This document shows, one piece after another, positions 33,863 to 42,160 of a stretch of 64,000 bases of DNA. Made by a program: the position numbers and the translations under genes. Under the pieces are notes generated by a model that was not told the origin of the DNA, made no database searches, and worked only from the letters and a program-made list of their open reading frames with translations. How positions within the stretch are numbered: position 1 is the first letter of the stretch; the number at the start of each line of letters is the position of its first letter. Source of the DNA: Aldehydirespirator sp965116865 (GTDB lineage Bacteria > Actinomycetota > Acidimicrobiia > Acidimicrobiales > Aldehydirespiratoraceae); contig OZ220727.1 in assembly GCA_965116865.1 (NCBI GenBank), positions 930,001 to 994,000 of the forward strand, read 5' to 3'.

Positions 33863-35596
33863 GTGCTCACAAAGCTGACCGTCCGCAACTTCAAGAGCTT
33901 GGAGTCAGCTGAGATCGAATTGGGCAATCCCGTCGTCTTCATGGGACCGAATGACTCCGGCAAGACGTCGGCTCTTCAGGCGCTTGCGCTGTGGGATCTC
34001 GGCCGCCGACGGTGGATCGAGAAGCGCGGCGGCTCGGCGCCTGCGGAGCGCTCCGGCGTGGCCATAAATCGTCGTGATCTCACGGCTGTGCCAGCGCCCT
34101 CGGCCCGTGCGCTGTGGTGGGATCTTCGAGTGCGGCGCACCTATCGCGGCGATCGTGGCCAGCGCACCGAGAACATCCTGGTGGACGTGATCGTCGAAGG
34201 CGTCACCGGGGTGGAAGAGTGGGTCTGCGGCCTGGAATTCGATTTCGCGAACGCAGAATCGTTCCACTGTCGCCCGTTGCGTATCCGGCCGGACGGTTCG
34301 CAGCGGATGCCGGTGCCGGACGCAGACCTGTCGCCCCCGGTCGTGCTCCTCGGCCCGATGTCGGGCTTGACGGCGCAGGAGACCAAGTTGGAGCCGGGCG
34401 CCATCAGTGTGCGCTTGGGTGAGGGGCGGACGGCAGAAGTCCTGCGCAACCTCTGCTTCCAAATCTTGGAGAAGCCCGGAGGCGAGAGCATGTGGCAGAA
34501 CCTGGCGGACCGAATAGAGAGTCTCTTCGGTGCTCGACTCGACCGGCCCGAGATGGTCGTCGACCGGGGGGAGGTCGAGTTGACCTACCAGACCCGCACG
34601 GGTTCGCGACTGGATCTCTCGGCGTCGGGGCGAGGCATGCAGCAGACGCTGTTGCTGCTTACCTTCATCGCCCTGCACCCCGGCAGCGTGATCCTGCTCG
34701 ACGAGCCCGACGCCCACCTGGAGATCCTGCGCCAGCGTGAGATCTTCCGACTCCTGAACGACGCCGCCTCCGGCAACGGAACCCAGGTCATTGTGGCCTC
34801 GCACTCGGAGATTGTGCTCAGAGAGGCCGCGGAACGGGGCACCGTCGTGGCCTTCGTGGGGTCTCCCCACCGACTCAACAAGAGCAGCGAGGTAGTCAAG
34901 TCGCTGCGCGAGATCGGCTTCGAGGACTACTACCTAGCCGAGACGACCGGGTTCGTGCTGTATCTCGAAGGGTCGACCGACCTGGACATCCTCCAAGAGT
35001 TCGCCCGATTGCTCGAGCACGACGCCCGGGACGCCTTGGAGAACCCGTTCGTCTGCTATGTGGAGAATCAACCGGCGAAAGCGAGGCGCCATTTCGACGG
35101 ACTCCGGGAGGCCAAGCCCGACCTGGTCGGATTCGCGCTGTTCGACCGGCTGGACCGAGACGATTTACCGATCGAAGGCGACCTGAGACAGCAGATGTGG
35201 GCCCGTCGAGAAATCGAGAACTATCTGCTCCCGATCAGCACTCTCGTCCGGTACGCCGGCCGGCGCGGCGCCCGCTCATTCGACGGCCCGCTGCTCAGCG
35301 AGTCGGAATCGCAGCGCTGGAGCAACGCGATGACGGATGCCATCGAGGACCGTGTGCCGCCTGCAGCCTATCGCGACCCGAAGGACGCCTACTGGGACAC
35401 CGCGAAGGTCAGCGACGATCTCCTCGAGCCGGTGCTGCGCGCCTTCTTCCACAGCTTGTCGCTGTACAACGACATGCCGAAGGCCAAATTCTACGAACTT
35501 GTCCGATGCTTGGAGGTCGACGAGGTCCATCCCGACGTCGTAGCGGTGCTCGATGCGATCGCCGGCCAGCAGACTCGAGCGCGGCCGGCGCGGTAG
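33863..35596 (+). CDS. OLD-like ATPase with TOPRIM-type nuclease domain
   Basis: 577 residues. N-terminal ABC/RecF-type ATPase: Walker A GPNDSGKT (28-35), signature-like SASGRGMQQTLLLL (about 252), Walker B VILLDEPDAHLE (about 276-287) and H-loop VASHSE. The C-terminal half looks like a TOPRIM domain: acidic LYLEGSTDLDIL (about 373) and LFDRLDRDD (about 426). OLD nucleases act in phage defence or DNA repair. It stands alone, without a GajB/UvrD-type helicase or reverse transcriptase, and uses its own leaderless promoter inside the otherwise conserved paf-tat cluster. Confidence 0.82.
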   Translation: MLTKLTVRNFKSLESAEIELGNPVVFMGPNDSGKTSALQALALWDLGRRRWIEKRGGSAPAERSGVAINRRDLTAVPAPSARALWWDLRVRRTYRGDRGQRTENILVDVIVEGVTGVEEWVCGLEFDFANAESFHCRPLRIRPDGSQRMPVPDADLSPPVVLLGPMSGLTAQETKLEPGAISVRLGEGRTAEVLRNLCFQILEKPGGESMWQNLADRIESLFGARLDRPEMVVDRGEVELTYQTRTGSRLDLSASGRGMQQTLLLLTFIALHPGSVILLDEPDAHLEILRQREIFRLLNDAASGNGTQVIVASHSEIVLREAAERGTVVAFVGSPHRLNKSSEVVKSLREIGFEDYYLAETTGFVLYLEGSTDLDILQEFARLLEHDARDALENPFVCYVENQPAKARRHFDGLREAKPDLVGFALFDRLDRDDLPIEGDLRQQMWARREIENYLLPISTLVRYAGRRGARSFDGPLLSESESQRWSNAMTDAIEDRVPPAAYRDPKDAYWDTAKVSDDLLEPVLRAFFHSLSLYNDMPKAKFYELVRCLEVDEVHPDVVAVLDAIAGQQTRARPAR

Positions 35597-35653
35597 ACGC
35601 CGGCCCCGGCCGGTAGCGGCGTCCCGCGTGCAGGCCGCGCCGGCACTTGCCTG

Positions 35654-36397
35654 ATGGCCGCCCGCATACCGGCTCTGCTGGTGCCGCCGATCGCTTTCGC
35701 TCACCGCGGGGCTCGGGCCCATGCCCCGGAGAACACGCTCGAAGCGTTCGCACTGGCCCGCGAGATGGGCGCCACCGGCATCGAGACCGACGTCTGGGTC
35801 ACGGCCGACGGCGAGATCGTGCTGCACCACGATCGCGCGGTCGGAGGACTGCCCGCCAGGTCGGCCCGCCGCATCCTGGGGCGGCCCATCGCGAGCCTGC
35901 CCCGCTCCCGGCTCCCCGCCCACGTCCCGACTCTCGGCGAGTACTACGAGCACTGCGGCGCCGAGCTCCCCCTGAGCGTCGACGTGAAGGACCCGGCCGC
36001 GTTCGCGGGGCTCGTCGCGGTGGCCGCCGACCACGGCGCGGCCGGCCTGCTGTGGGTCTGCCACCACGACGTCGGCGTGCTGCATGCCTGGCGGGCCGTC
36101 GCTCCCGACGTCCGGCTGGTCCACTCCACCCGCCTGGACCGGCTCCCAGGAGGACCCGAGCGCCATGCTGCCGACCTTGCCGAAGCCGACATCGACGCGG
36201 TGAACTTCCGCCACGACGACTGGAACGGAGGCCTCACCACGCTCTATCACCGCTTCGGCCGGTTCGCCCTGGGATGGGACGCGCAGCAGACCCGCCAGAT
36301 CGCCGAACTGGTCGATGCCGGCATCGACGGTGTGTACAGCGACCATGTCGATCGGATGGTGGAGACCCTGGCCGCCTTCACCGGCGACGGCGCCTGA
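35654..36397 (+). CDS. glycerophosphodiester phosphodiesterase
   Basis: 247 residues, usual length. Motifs HRGA (H17), PENT, the metal pair E44/D46 in GIETDVW and the second His in LHHD (H59). It hydrolyses glycerophosphodiesters to glycerol-3-phosphate and an alcohol. No signal peptide, so cytosolic. It follows the OLD-like gene by 57 bp. Confidence 0.9.
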   Translation: MAARIPALLVPPIAFAHRGARAHAPENTLEAFALAREMGATGIETDVWVTADGEIVLHHDRAVGGLPARSARRILGRPIASLPRSRLPAHVPTLGEYYEHCGAELPLSVDVKDPAAFAGLVAVAADHGAAGLLWVCHHDVGVLHAWRAVAPDVRLVHSTRLDRLPGGPERHAADLAEADIDAVNFRHDDWNGGLTTLYHRFGRFALGWDAQQTRQIAELVDAGIDGVYSDHVDRMVETLAAFTGDGA

Positions 36398-36447
36398 GCC
36401 CGATTCTCGGGTCGGTCCGCAGCGGGCGGTCGGCGGTCGCTCGTGGG

Positions 36448-36453
36448 TATCGT
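36448..36453 (+). promoter_or_regulatory. -10 box TATCGT for a small membrane protein
   Basis: Seven bases before the ATG at 36461. Confidence 0.45.
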
Positions 36454-36460
36454 GGCTCCC

Positions 36461-36697
36461 ATGTGGATGCTGGCGGCGGCCGCGGCCTCGGTCGTCGCCC
36501 TCGGGGTGCTTGCGGGCGGTCTGCGGGCCGTGGCCCGTGCCGCGGCCGAACTGGCCGGAGCGCTGCGGAAGTCGTCGTCGTCGGCCGTGGCCGGAGACGA
36601 AATGTCGCGTCTCGCGGCCCGGCTGGGCGATCACGCCGAGGCGACCCGGGCCCGCGCCGACCGACTGCGTGCATCGGGGCGCGGTCGCAGCCGCTGA
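36461..36697 (+). CDS. small membrane-anchored protein, unknown
   Basis: 78 residues. One N-terminal hydrophobic helix (MLAAAAASVVALGVLAGGL), then an Ala/Arg-rich helix that may form a coiled coil (MSRLAARLGDHAEATRARAD). Unrecognised. The leaderless -10 box supports the start. The last codons and stop are duplicated in the 72-bp repeat downstream. Confidence 0.55.
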   Translation: MWMLAAAAASVVALGVLAGGLRAVARAAAELAGALRKSSSSAVAGDEMSRLAARLGDHAEATRARADRLRASGRGRSR

Positions 36698-36870
36698 CCG
36701 CCCCCTGGCCGGGGTGTGCTTCCCGCCCCAGCCGCAGGCGCAGCCTCAGGGCGCGGTCGCAGCCGCTGGCAGCCCCCTGGCCGGGGTGTGCTTCCCGCCC
36801 CAGCCGCAGGCGCAGCCTCAGGGCGCGGTCGCAGCCGCTGGCAGCCCCCTGGCCGGGTGCTCGGTCGGCG
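36680..36870. repeat. 72-bp repeat carrying the 3' end of the small membrane gene
   Basis: CCGGGGTGTGCTTCCCGCCC and flanks recur at 36709 and 36781, with a third truncated copy at 36853. The first copy contains the gene's GCCGCTGAC with its stop. Later copies have GCCGCTGGC, so the stop is lost in them. Confidence 0.88.
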
Positions 36871-37164
36871 AGGGCTTGCAGGCCTGTCGCGTGCGGTCGG
36901 GTCTCGGCACCGGCGCCCGAACTTCAATAAGAGCGTCCGCGAATAGGTGAGAGCCGATTGTGTCGCAGCGGTGTCATTCCCGCTCTTGTTCGCTGCGCTC
37001 ACGGGCCGCTCGGGCCACGGCCTCGCCCGTATGATCCGGACTGGCCCGCCTATTCGCTCGGCCTCTAAGTCAGCCACCGCCGAGGTGGTCGGCCGCTTGA
37101 AGTTCGATGAGGTCCGCCGTCGGCGACAGGACGCGGCATCGACTGGCGTCCGTCTGCAGTGCAT
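36871..37164. other. intergenic region with dispersed repeat copy 2
   Basis: No gene seen. 36950-37080 is the reverse-complement copy of the repeat at 23125-23252, including GTTCGCTGCGCTCACGGGCC. The remaining sequence leads into the tatA promoter. Confidence 0.6.
36950..37080 (-). repeat. dispersed repeat copy 2 (about 120 bp)
   Basis: Aligns with 23125-23252 over nearly its whole length, with an internal length difference that would break the coding frame used there. Here it is non-coding. Confidence 0.75.
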
Positions 37165-37170
37165 TAGGCT
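37165..37170 (+). promoter_or_regulatory. -10 box TAGGCT for tatA
   Basis: Six bases before the GTG at 37177. Confidence 0.55.
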
Positions 37171-37176
37171 GCCAGA

Positions 37177-37707
37177 GTGGGAAACCTTGGCGGGGGAGAG
37201 ATCCTGGTCATCCTGCTGGTCGCCCTCATCGTGCTGGGTCCCGCCAAGCTGCCGCCGGCCGTGCGCCAGGTCGGCAAGATCGTGGGAGAGATCCGTCGCA
37301 TCGGAGAGGGCTTCCAGCAGGAACTGCAGGAGGCTTCCAGGCCTCTGCAAGACGCGACCGCCGATCTGAGAGCAGCCGAAAAAAACCTGCTCGAGACCGC
37401 CCGGAAGCCGATCGAGGAGATGGCGGCCACGCTGAAGGCGGCCGATCCGAACAAGTTGAACGAGCCCGCGCCCGCGGGGGACGACGTCGAGAAGGACGCG
37501 GACTCCGCACCGTGCAGCGGCGGCGAAACCTCGTCGACGGACGCGCCCGGTCCGGTCTCCCGGGACGATGCGGAGGCGACGGCGGGGCCCCCGCACGTGT
37601 CCGGCAGCGACAACGCCGGAGAGGCCGCGTTAGGACCCGCCGCCTCTGGGCGGGACGACGTCGAGTCCGGCGCCGCCGAGCCCGAGACCGGCGGCACGCC
37701 CGGCTAG
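37177..37707 (+). CDS. tatA: twin-arginine translocase TatA/TatB-type subunit
   Basis: 176 residues. N-terminal membrane helix EILVILLVALIVLGPAKLPP with the Gly-Pro hinge, followed by an amphipathic helix (VRQVGKIVGEIRRIGEGFQQ) and a long acidic tail. It forms the pore or TatBC receptor for folded protein export. The tail and the long amphipathic helix resemble TatB as much as TatA. The position before tatC is that of tatA in mycobacteria. Confidence 0.88.
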   Translation: MGNLGGGEILVILLVALIVLGPAKLPPAVRQVGKIVGEIRRIGEGFQQELQEASRPLQDATADLRAAEKNLLETARKPIEEMAATLKAADPNKLNEPAPAGDDVEKDADSAPCSGGETSSTDAPGPVSRDDAEATAGPPHVSGSDNAGEAALGPAASGRDDVESGAAEPETGGTPG

Positions 37708-37721
37708 GACTCGCCGCCGCG

Positions 37722-37799
37722 ATGACCGACGCAGTCGACCACGCCGGGCCGGACCATGCCACCCGGTCCGAGGAACGCGCCGACGACGGGCCGCGATGA
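37722..37799 (+). repeat. duplicated tatC start forming a 25-codon leader frame
   Basis: ATGACCGACGCAGT at 37722 recurs at 37796, the tatC start. The upstream copy is an open frame (MTDAVDHAGPDHATRSEER...) whose TGA overlaps the tatC ATG as ATGA. It may feed ribosomes into tatC. Confidence 0.7.
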
Positions 37800-38617
37800 C
37801 CGACGCAGTAGACGAAGCCGGGCCGGAGCGCTTCGACGACGACGGCCACATGACGCTCATCGAGCATCTGGCCGAGCTGCGCGGCCGGCTGATCAAGTCG
37901 GCGGTGGCCGTCGCGGCGGGCGGCGTGGCCTGCTGGATCTTCTACCCGTTCATCCTCGAGTTCCTGCTGGAGCCCTACTGCCGCACCTTCCCGGTGAGCG
38001 CCCGCATCGACTCCCGCCTGTTCGGTCCCGACGGCGGCTGCAACCTCTTCGTGACCGACCCGCTGGAGCCCTTCAGCGTTCGCCTCACCGTCGCCGGCTA
38101 CGGGGGCCTGGCCGTCGCCATGCCGGTTCTGCTGTGGCAGGCGTGGCGCTTCATCGCGCCTGGCCTGTACCGCCACGAGAAGCGCTACGCGGTGCCGTTC
38201 GTGGCAGCGGGCGTACTGCTGTTCTTCGGCGGAGCGGGGCTGGCCTACTGGAGCCTGCCCCGAGCACTCGGCTTCCTGGTCTCCATCGGCGGCCCCGACC
38301 TGGTGTCGCTGTTCAGCCCGAAGCCCTACCTGAACTTCGTGGTCAAGATGATGGTGGCCTTCGGCGTCGCCTTCCAGTTCCCGATATTCCTTATCGGGCT
38401 TCAGGCCATGGGCATCGTCGAGAACCGCACCTTGCGGCGGATCCGCTCCTACATGGTCGTCGGGATCGTGGTGCTCGTGGCGGTGATCACCCCCAGCGGG
38501 GATCCCTTCACGCTGATGGCGCTGTCCGTCCCCATGTACGCCTTCTACGAGATCGCCATCCTCTGGGGCGTGCTGGTCCGACGCCGGCGCCGCAAGCGCG
38601 AGGCGGCCGGACCGTGA
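37796..38617 (+). CDS. tatC: Sec-independent translocase protein TatC
   Basis: 273 residues, six membrane helices. Typical segments: HMTLIEHLAELRGRLIKSAV near the N-terminus, FSVRLTVAGYGGLAVAMPVL and FGVAFQFPIFLIGLQAMGIV. It recognises twin-arginine signal peptides. It overlaps helY by GTGA at its end. Confidence 0.95.
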   Translation: MTDAVDEAGPERFDDDGHMTLIEHLAELRGRLIKSAVAVAAGGVACWIFYPFILEFLLEPYCRTFPVSARIDSRLFGPDGGCNLFVTDPLEPFSVRLTVAGYGGLAVAMPVLLWQAWRFIAPGLYRHEKRYAVPFVAAGVLLFFGGAGLAYWSLPRALGFLVSIGGPDLVSLFSPKPYLNFVVKMMVAFGVAFQFPIFLIGLQAMGIVENRTLRRIRSYMVVGIVVLVAVITPSGDPFTLMALSVPMYAFYEIAILWGVLVRRRRRKREAAGP

Positions 38618-40773
38618 GGGGCTCGGCGGAGGCCGGCTTCATCCTCGACGAGTTCCAACGCCGCGCCGTCGAGCACCTCGACGCCGGCCGCTCGGTGCTG
38701 GTGAGCGCGCCCACCGGTGCAGGCAAGACGGTGGTGGCCGACCACGCCGTCGACCGGGCTCTGGCGGCGGGCCGGCGGGCCTTCTACACAACGCCCGTAA
38801 AGGCGCTGTCCAACCAGAAGTACCGCGATCTGCGACGGAGGCTAGGCCCGGACCGCGTGGGCCTGCTGACTGGCGACAACGTCGTCGCCGGCGACGCCGA
38901 CGCTGTGGTGATGACCACCGAGGTGCTGCGCAACATGCTGTACGCCGAGGCGGTGCCCGACCGGCTCGGCGCGGTCGTGCTCGACGAGGTGCATTTCCTC
39001 GAAGACCCCTACCGGGGCCCGGTGTGGGAGGAGGTGATCCTGCACCTGCCCTCCAGCGTCGTGCTGGTGTGCCTGTCGGCCACGGTCTCGAACCACGTGC
39101 AGTTGGGCGGCTGGCTCGAGCGGGAGCGCGGCCCGACCGCTGTGGTGGTCGAGTCGCGGCGGCCGGTCCCGCTGACGAACCTCTACGCGGTGGGTCGCCG
39201 CCGCTCCTACGACGTGCAGATCGTGCCCACCCTCGTCGGCGGTCGGCCCAATCCGCAGGGAGGCCGCTTCGACGCACCGGCGCCGTCCCGACGGTCAGCC
39301 GGTTCGGGGAGCTCCGAGCGCGACGGTCGAGGCGGCCGCGACGGTCAGCGCCGCGACGGTCGAGGCGGCCGCGACGGTCAGCGCCGCGACGGTCGAGGCG
39401 GCCGCGACGGTCAGCGCCGCGACGGTCGAGGCGGTCCAAGAGGCTCGCAGCGCGGGGAGCGCCGCCCGCGCTCGGTGTGGCGACCGCCCCGACGCGTCGA
39501 TCTGCTGGAGGAACTGGAGGACCGAGGCCTGCTGCCGGTGATCTGGTTCGTGTTCAGCCGCAAGGGATGCGACCAGGCCGCCGCTCGCCTCGCCAGTGAC
39601 GGGGCTTGCTTCGCTGACGAGGCCGAGGCTGCCCGCATAGACGATCTGGTCGACGCTCGCCTCGGCCTCGTCGACCCGGCCGACCTCGCTGCGCTCGACG
39701 CCCGGCGTTTCGGCGACCGGCTGCGACTGGGCATCGCGTCGCACCATGCCGGCATGGTGCCGGTATTCAAGGAGACGGTGGAGCAGTGCTTCGCCGAGGG
39801 CCTGGTGAAGGTGGTGTTCGCTACCGAGACCCTGGCGCTGGGTGTGAACATGCCCGCCCGCAGCGTGGTGATCGACAAGCCCGTCAAGTACGACGGCCGC
39901 AGCACCGTGCCGCTCACCGCCGCCCAGTACACGCAGTTCACCGGGCGGGCCGGGCGGCGGGGCATCGACGAAGCTGGGTGGGCGGTGGCTCTGTGGTCGC
40001 CGGACTGCGCCTTCGAGCAGGTGGCCCGACTGGCCTCGAGTCGGGCCTTCGAACTGCGCTCGGCCTTCCGGCCCACCTACAACATGGTGGCGGGGCTGTT
40101 GGGCCGCATGCCTCCCGGAGCGGCCCGCGGCCTGATGGGCCGCTCCTTCGCCCAGTACCAGGCCGACTCGGAGTCGGTGCGCGTGGATCTGCCCGGTCGC
40201 TTCGACGCTGTTGCCGGGGTGCTGCGCGAGCGGGGCCACCTGGACGGCTGGACCCTCACCGCCTCGGGTCGGATCGTGTCGCGGGTCTTCCACGAGGCCG
40301 ACCTGGCTGTGGTCGAGACGTTGTCGGCGGGGCTGCTCGACGGCCTGTCGCCGCCCGAACTGGCGTCCGTGCTGTCGGCGTTCACCCACGAGCACCGCTC
40401 GCCGCGCCCGAGACCCGAGGCGCGGATCCCCTCCGCGGCCGCCCGCTGCCGCCTGCGTCGCATCGGCACGTCGATCGACGGGCTTCACCGCGTCGAGCGG
40501 CGTTTCGGCCTCGATGAGATCCGGTCCCTGGAACCGGGCTTCATGTCCGCGGCCCATCGCTGGGCCGCCGGGGAGACGTTCGAGACGGTGCAGGACGAGG
40601 GGTTCTCGGCCGGCGACTTCGTGCGCAACGTGAAGCAGATCGTCGATCTGGCCCGCCGCATAGCCGCGGTGGCGCCCGACCCGGGCACCTCGGCGACGGC
40701 CCGCCAGGCGGTCGAGGCCCTCGACAGGGGAGTGGTGGCACTGTCGGGTGCGCTGTGCGATGAGCGCGACTAG
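38614..40773 (+). CDS. helY: Ski2-like DEAD/DEAH-box helicase HelY
   Basis: 719 residues from the GTG at 38614 overlapping the tatC stop. Walker A APTGAGKT (32-39), DEVH (about 125), SAT, and QFTGRAGRRG (motif VI, about 446). The C-terminal Ski2-like/DSHCT helical part follows. Probable RNA helicase. Residues about 230-270 contain an 11-residue repeat DGRGGRDGQRR (three to four copies) in a linker. The order tatA-tatC-helY matches mycobacteria. The last 13 codons are copied twice downstream. Confidence 0.9.
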   Translation: MRGSAEAGFILDEFQRRAVEHLDAGRSVLVSAPTGAGKTVVADHAVDRALAAGRRAFYTTPVKALSNQKYRDLRRRLGPDRVGLLTGDNVVAGDADAVVMTTEVLRNMLYAEAVPDRLGAVVLDEVHFLEDPYRGPVWEEVILHLPSSVVLVCLSATVSNHVQLGGWLERERGPTAVVVESRRPVPLTNLYAVGRRRSYDVQIVPTLVGGRPNPQGGRFDAPAPSRRSAGSGSSERDGRGGRDGQRRDGRGGRDGQRRDGRGGRDGQRRDGRGGPRGSQRGERRPRSVWRPPRRVDLLEELEDRGLLPVIWFVFSRKGCDQAAARLASDGACFADEAEAARIDDLVDARLGLVDPADLAALDARRFGDRLRLGIASHHAGMVPVFKETVEQCFAEGLVKVVFATETLALGVNMPARSVVIDKPVKYDGRSTVPLTAAQYTQFTGRAGRRGIDEAGWAVALWSPDCAFEQVARLASSRAFELRSAFRPTYNMVAGLLGRMPPGAARGLMGRSFAQYQADSESVRVDLPGRFDAVAGVLRERGHLDGWTLTASGRIVSRVFHEADLAVVETLSAGLLDGLSPPELASVLSAFTHEHRSPRPRPEARIPSAAARCRLRRIGTSIDGLHRVERRFGLDEIRSLEPGFMSAAHRWAAGETFETVQDEGFSAGDFVRNVKQIVDLARRIAAVAPDPGTSATARQAVEALDRGVVALSGALCDERD
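39319..39432. repeat. 33-bp coding repeat in helY
   Basis: GACGGTCGAGGCGGCCGCGA plus CGGTCAGCGCCGC repeats three and a half times, 11 codons per unit, in the surface linker between the helicase domains. Confidence 0.9.
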
Positions 40774-40918
40774 AGATCACGGCACAACTTGTGCTGGACA
40801 GACGGGCGTGGCACTGTCGGGTGCGTTGTGCGATGAGCGCGACGGCAGTGGCCCTGCCGCCTTCGGTGACCTGCGTCGGGTGGCACTGTCGGGTGCGCTG
40901 TGCGATGAGCGCGACGAG
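40735..40918. repeat. three copies of the helY 3' end
   Basis: A 39-bp segment GTGGCACTGTCGGGTGCG... is at 40735-40773 (with the helY stop), 40808-40846 and 40880-40918. In the second and third copies the stop is gone. The third supplies a candidate ATG (40905) for the next gene. Confidence 0.9.
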
Positions 40919-41768
40919 GCGCACCCCGCCGGCGGAGCCGGCAACCGGGGGAGCGGCAGCGCCGTCGGGCGCGTCGAGCGATGAGGCCGGCTCCGGGGCC
41001 GGACGGTGCTCCACATACCAGCGGAGCGCGGGGCTCCCCGCATCACGGATCCGCCCCTCCGGGCGCGGTCCTCTGGCGGGAGTGCCTGACGGATCCGCCC
41101 CGGCGGGCGAGATCTGCGGGCGTGCGTCCGTGATCGGCGGGCGGGGTCCCGGCTGGGGTGTCGACTGGGGCGTCCCGGGCGAGGTCCCGGCCGAGGCCGT
41201 CGTAGCGGGCAGCGACGCCGCCGCGGCCGAGATCGTGGCCGAGTCCCGCAGGGCCGGCCGCGCCGTCCCTCCTGTGGTGCTGACCGGAGGCGACCTGGCT
41301 CGGACTCTTGGGGTGGCGACCACGGGCGCTGCGCCGGCACCGGGCGCGGCGGGCGTCCGGGTGGACGCCGACGTGGGCGCGGCGCTGGTGGACGGCCGGC
41401 TCCACTGGTTCGTGGCCCATCTCGTCGCCCGCCGATCCTGGTGGCGGGGCCGGCTTCTGGTGGCAGCCAACGCGTCGTTCGTCGGTCGCTGGAACGCTGC
41501 GCCCAGGTCCCATCCCGGCGACGGCCGTCTGGACGTCTTTGATGCCGACCCCCCGCTGACGGTGAGGCTCGCGGCCCGGCGGCGTCTGCCCTCGGGCACC
41601 CACGTCCCCCATCCGCAGATAACCCAGCACCGGACCGCCGCAGCCCAGTACGACATGGATCCCGCCCTCGACGTCTACCTCGACGGCGTGCTCCTCGACC
41701 GGGCCGGCACGCTCACCGTGCGCGTCGAAGCCGGCGCGCTGGAGGTCTGGATCCCGCAGGGCCGGTAG
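40905..41768 (+). CDS. diacylglycerol-kinase-catalytic-like protein
   Basis: About 287 residues from the ATG at 40905 (start uncertain). The C-terminal part resembles the DAGK/YegS fold: LLVAANASFVGRWNAAP then HPGDGRLDVFDADPPLT. The ATP-binding GGDGT motif is not found; the segment LTGGDLARTLGV is the nearest. It may be a degenerate lipid-kinase-like protein. The first 80 residues are low complexity. The last 11 codons (GALEVWIPQGR) are part of a 64-bp repeat. Confidence 0.55.
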   Translation: MSATRRTPPAEPATGGAAAPSGASSDEAGSGAGRCSTYQRSAGLPASRIRPSGRGPLAGVPDGSAPAGEICGRASVIGGRGPGWGVDWGVPGEVPAEAVVAGSDAAAAEIVAESRRAGRAVPPVVLTGGDLARTLGVATTGAAPAPGAAGVRVDADVGAALVDGRLHWFVAHLVARRSWWRGRLLVAANASFVGRWNAAPRSHPGDGRLDVFDADPPLTVRLAARRRLPSGTHVPHPQITQHRTAAAQYDMDPALDVYLDGVLLDRAGTLTVRVEAGALEVWIPQGR

Positions 41769-41897
41769 CCGGATTCGGGACACTGGCGCTGGGGAGGGCG
41801 CGCTGGAGGTCTGGATCCCGCAGGGCCGGTAGCCGGATTCGGGACACTGGCGCTGGGGAGGGCGCGCTGGAGGTCTGGATCCCGCAGGGCCGGTAGC
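41733..41897. repeat. 64-bp repeat of the DAGK-like gene 3' end
   Basis: Copies start at 41736, 41800 and 41864 and each contains GGCCGGTAG, so every unit carries the stop codon. The period is not a multiple of three. Confidence 0.92.
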
Positions 41898-41970
41898 ACC
41901 GCGCCGGGCGGAGCGGCGCGTTCGTGCCGGCGCCGCAGCGATGGAGCACCGAAGCCTCAAGGGCAGGCCC

Positions 41971-42160
41971 GCGCCTGCGGCCGCAGGATCGCGACCATGG
42001 ACATAGCTGCAACACCAACGCCACGACCTCGGCCAGCGACACCCGCGCCTGCGGCCGCAGGATCGCGACCATGGACATAGCTGCAGCACCAACGCCGCGA
42101 CCTCGGCCAGCGACACCCGCGCCTGCGGCCGTAGGATCGCGGCCATGGACATAGCTGCAG
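41971..42160. repeat. 74-bp repeat of the M20 gene promoter-start unit
   Basis: Units begin at 41971, 42045 and 42119. Each ends with CCATGGACATAGCTGCA. The last has TAGGAT seven bases before the real ATG; the two upstream copies have CAGGAT, lacking the first T of the -10 box. Confidence 0.92.
42132..42137 (+). promoter_or_regulatory. -10 box TAGGAT for the M20 amidohydrolase
   Basis: Seven bases before the ATG at 42145; the only intact one of three duplicated boxes. Confidence 0.6.

Noticed and set aside
33863..35596. Gabija or retron defence system
   Set aside because: Only the OLD-like protein is present; no UvrD-like helicase, reverse transcriptase or ncRNA signature was found next to it.
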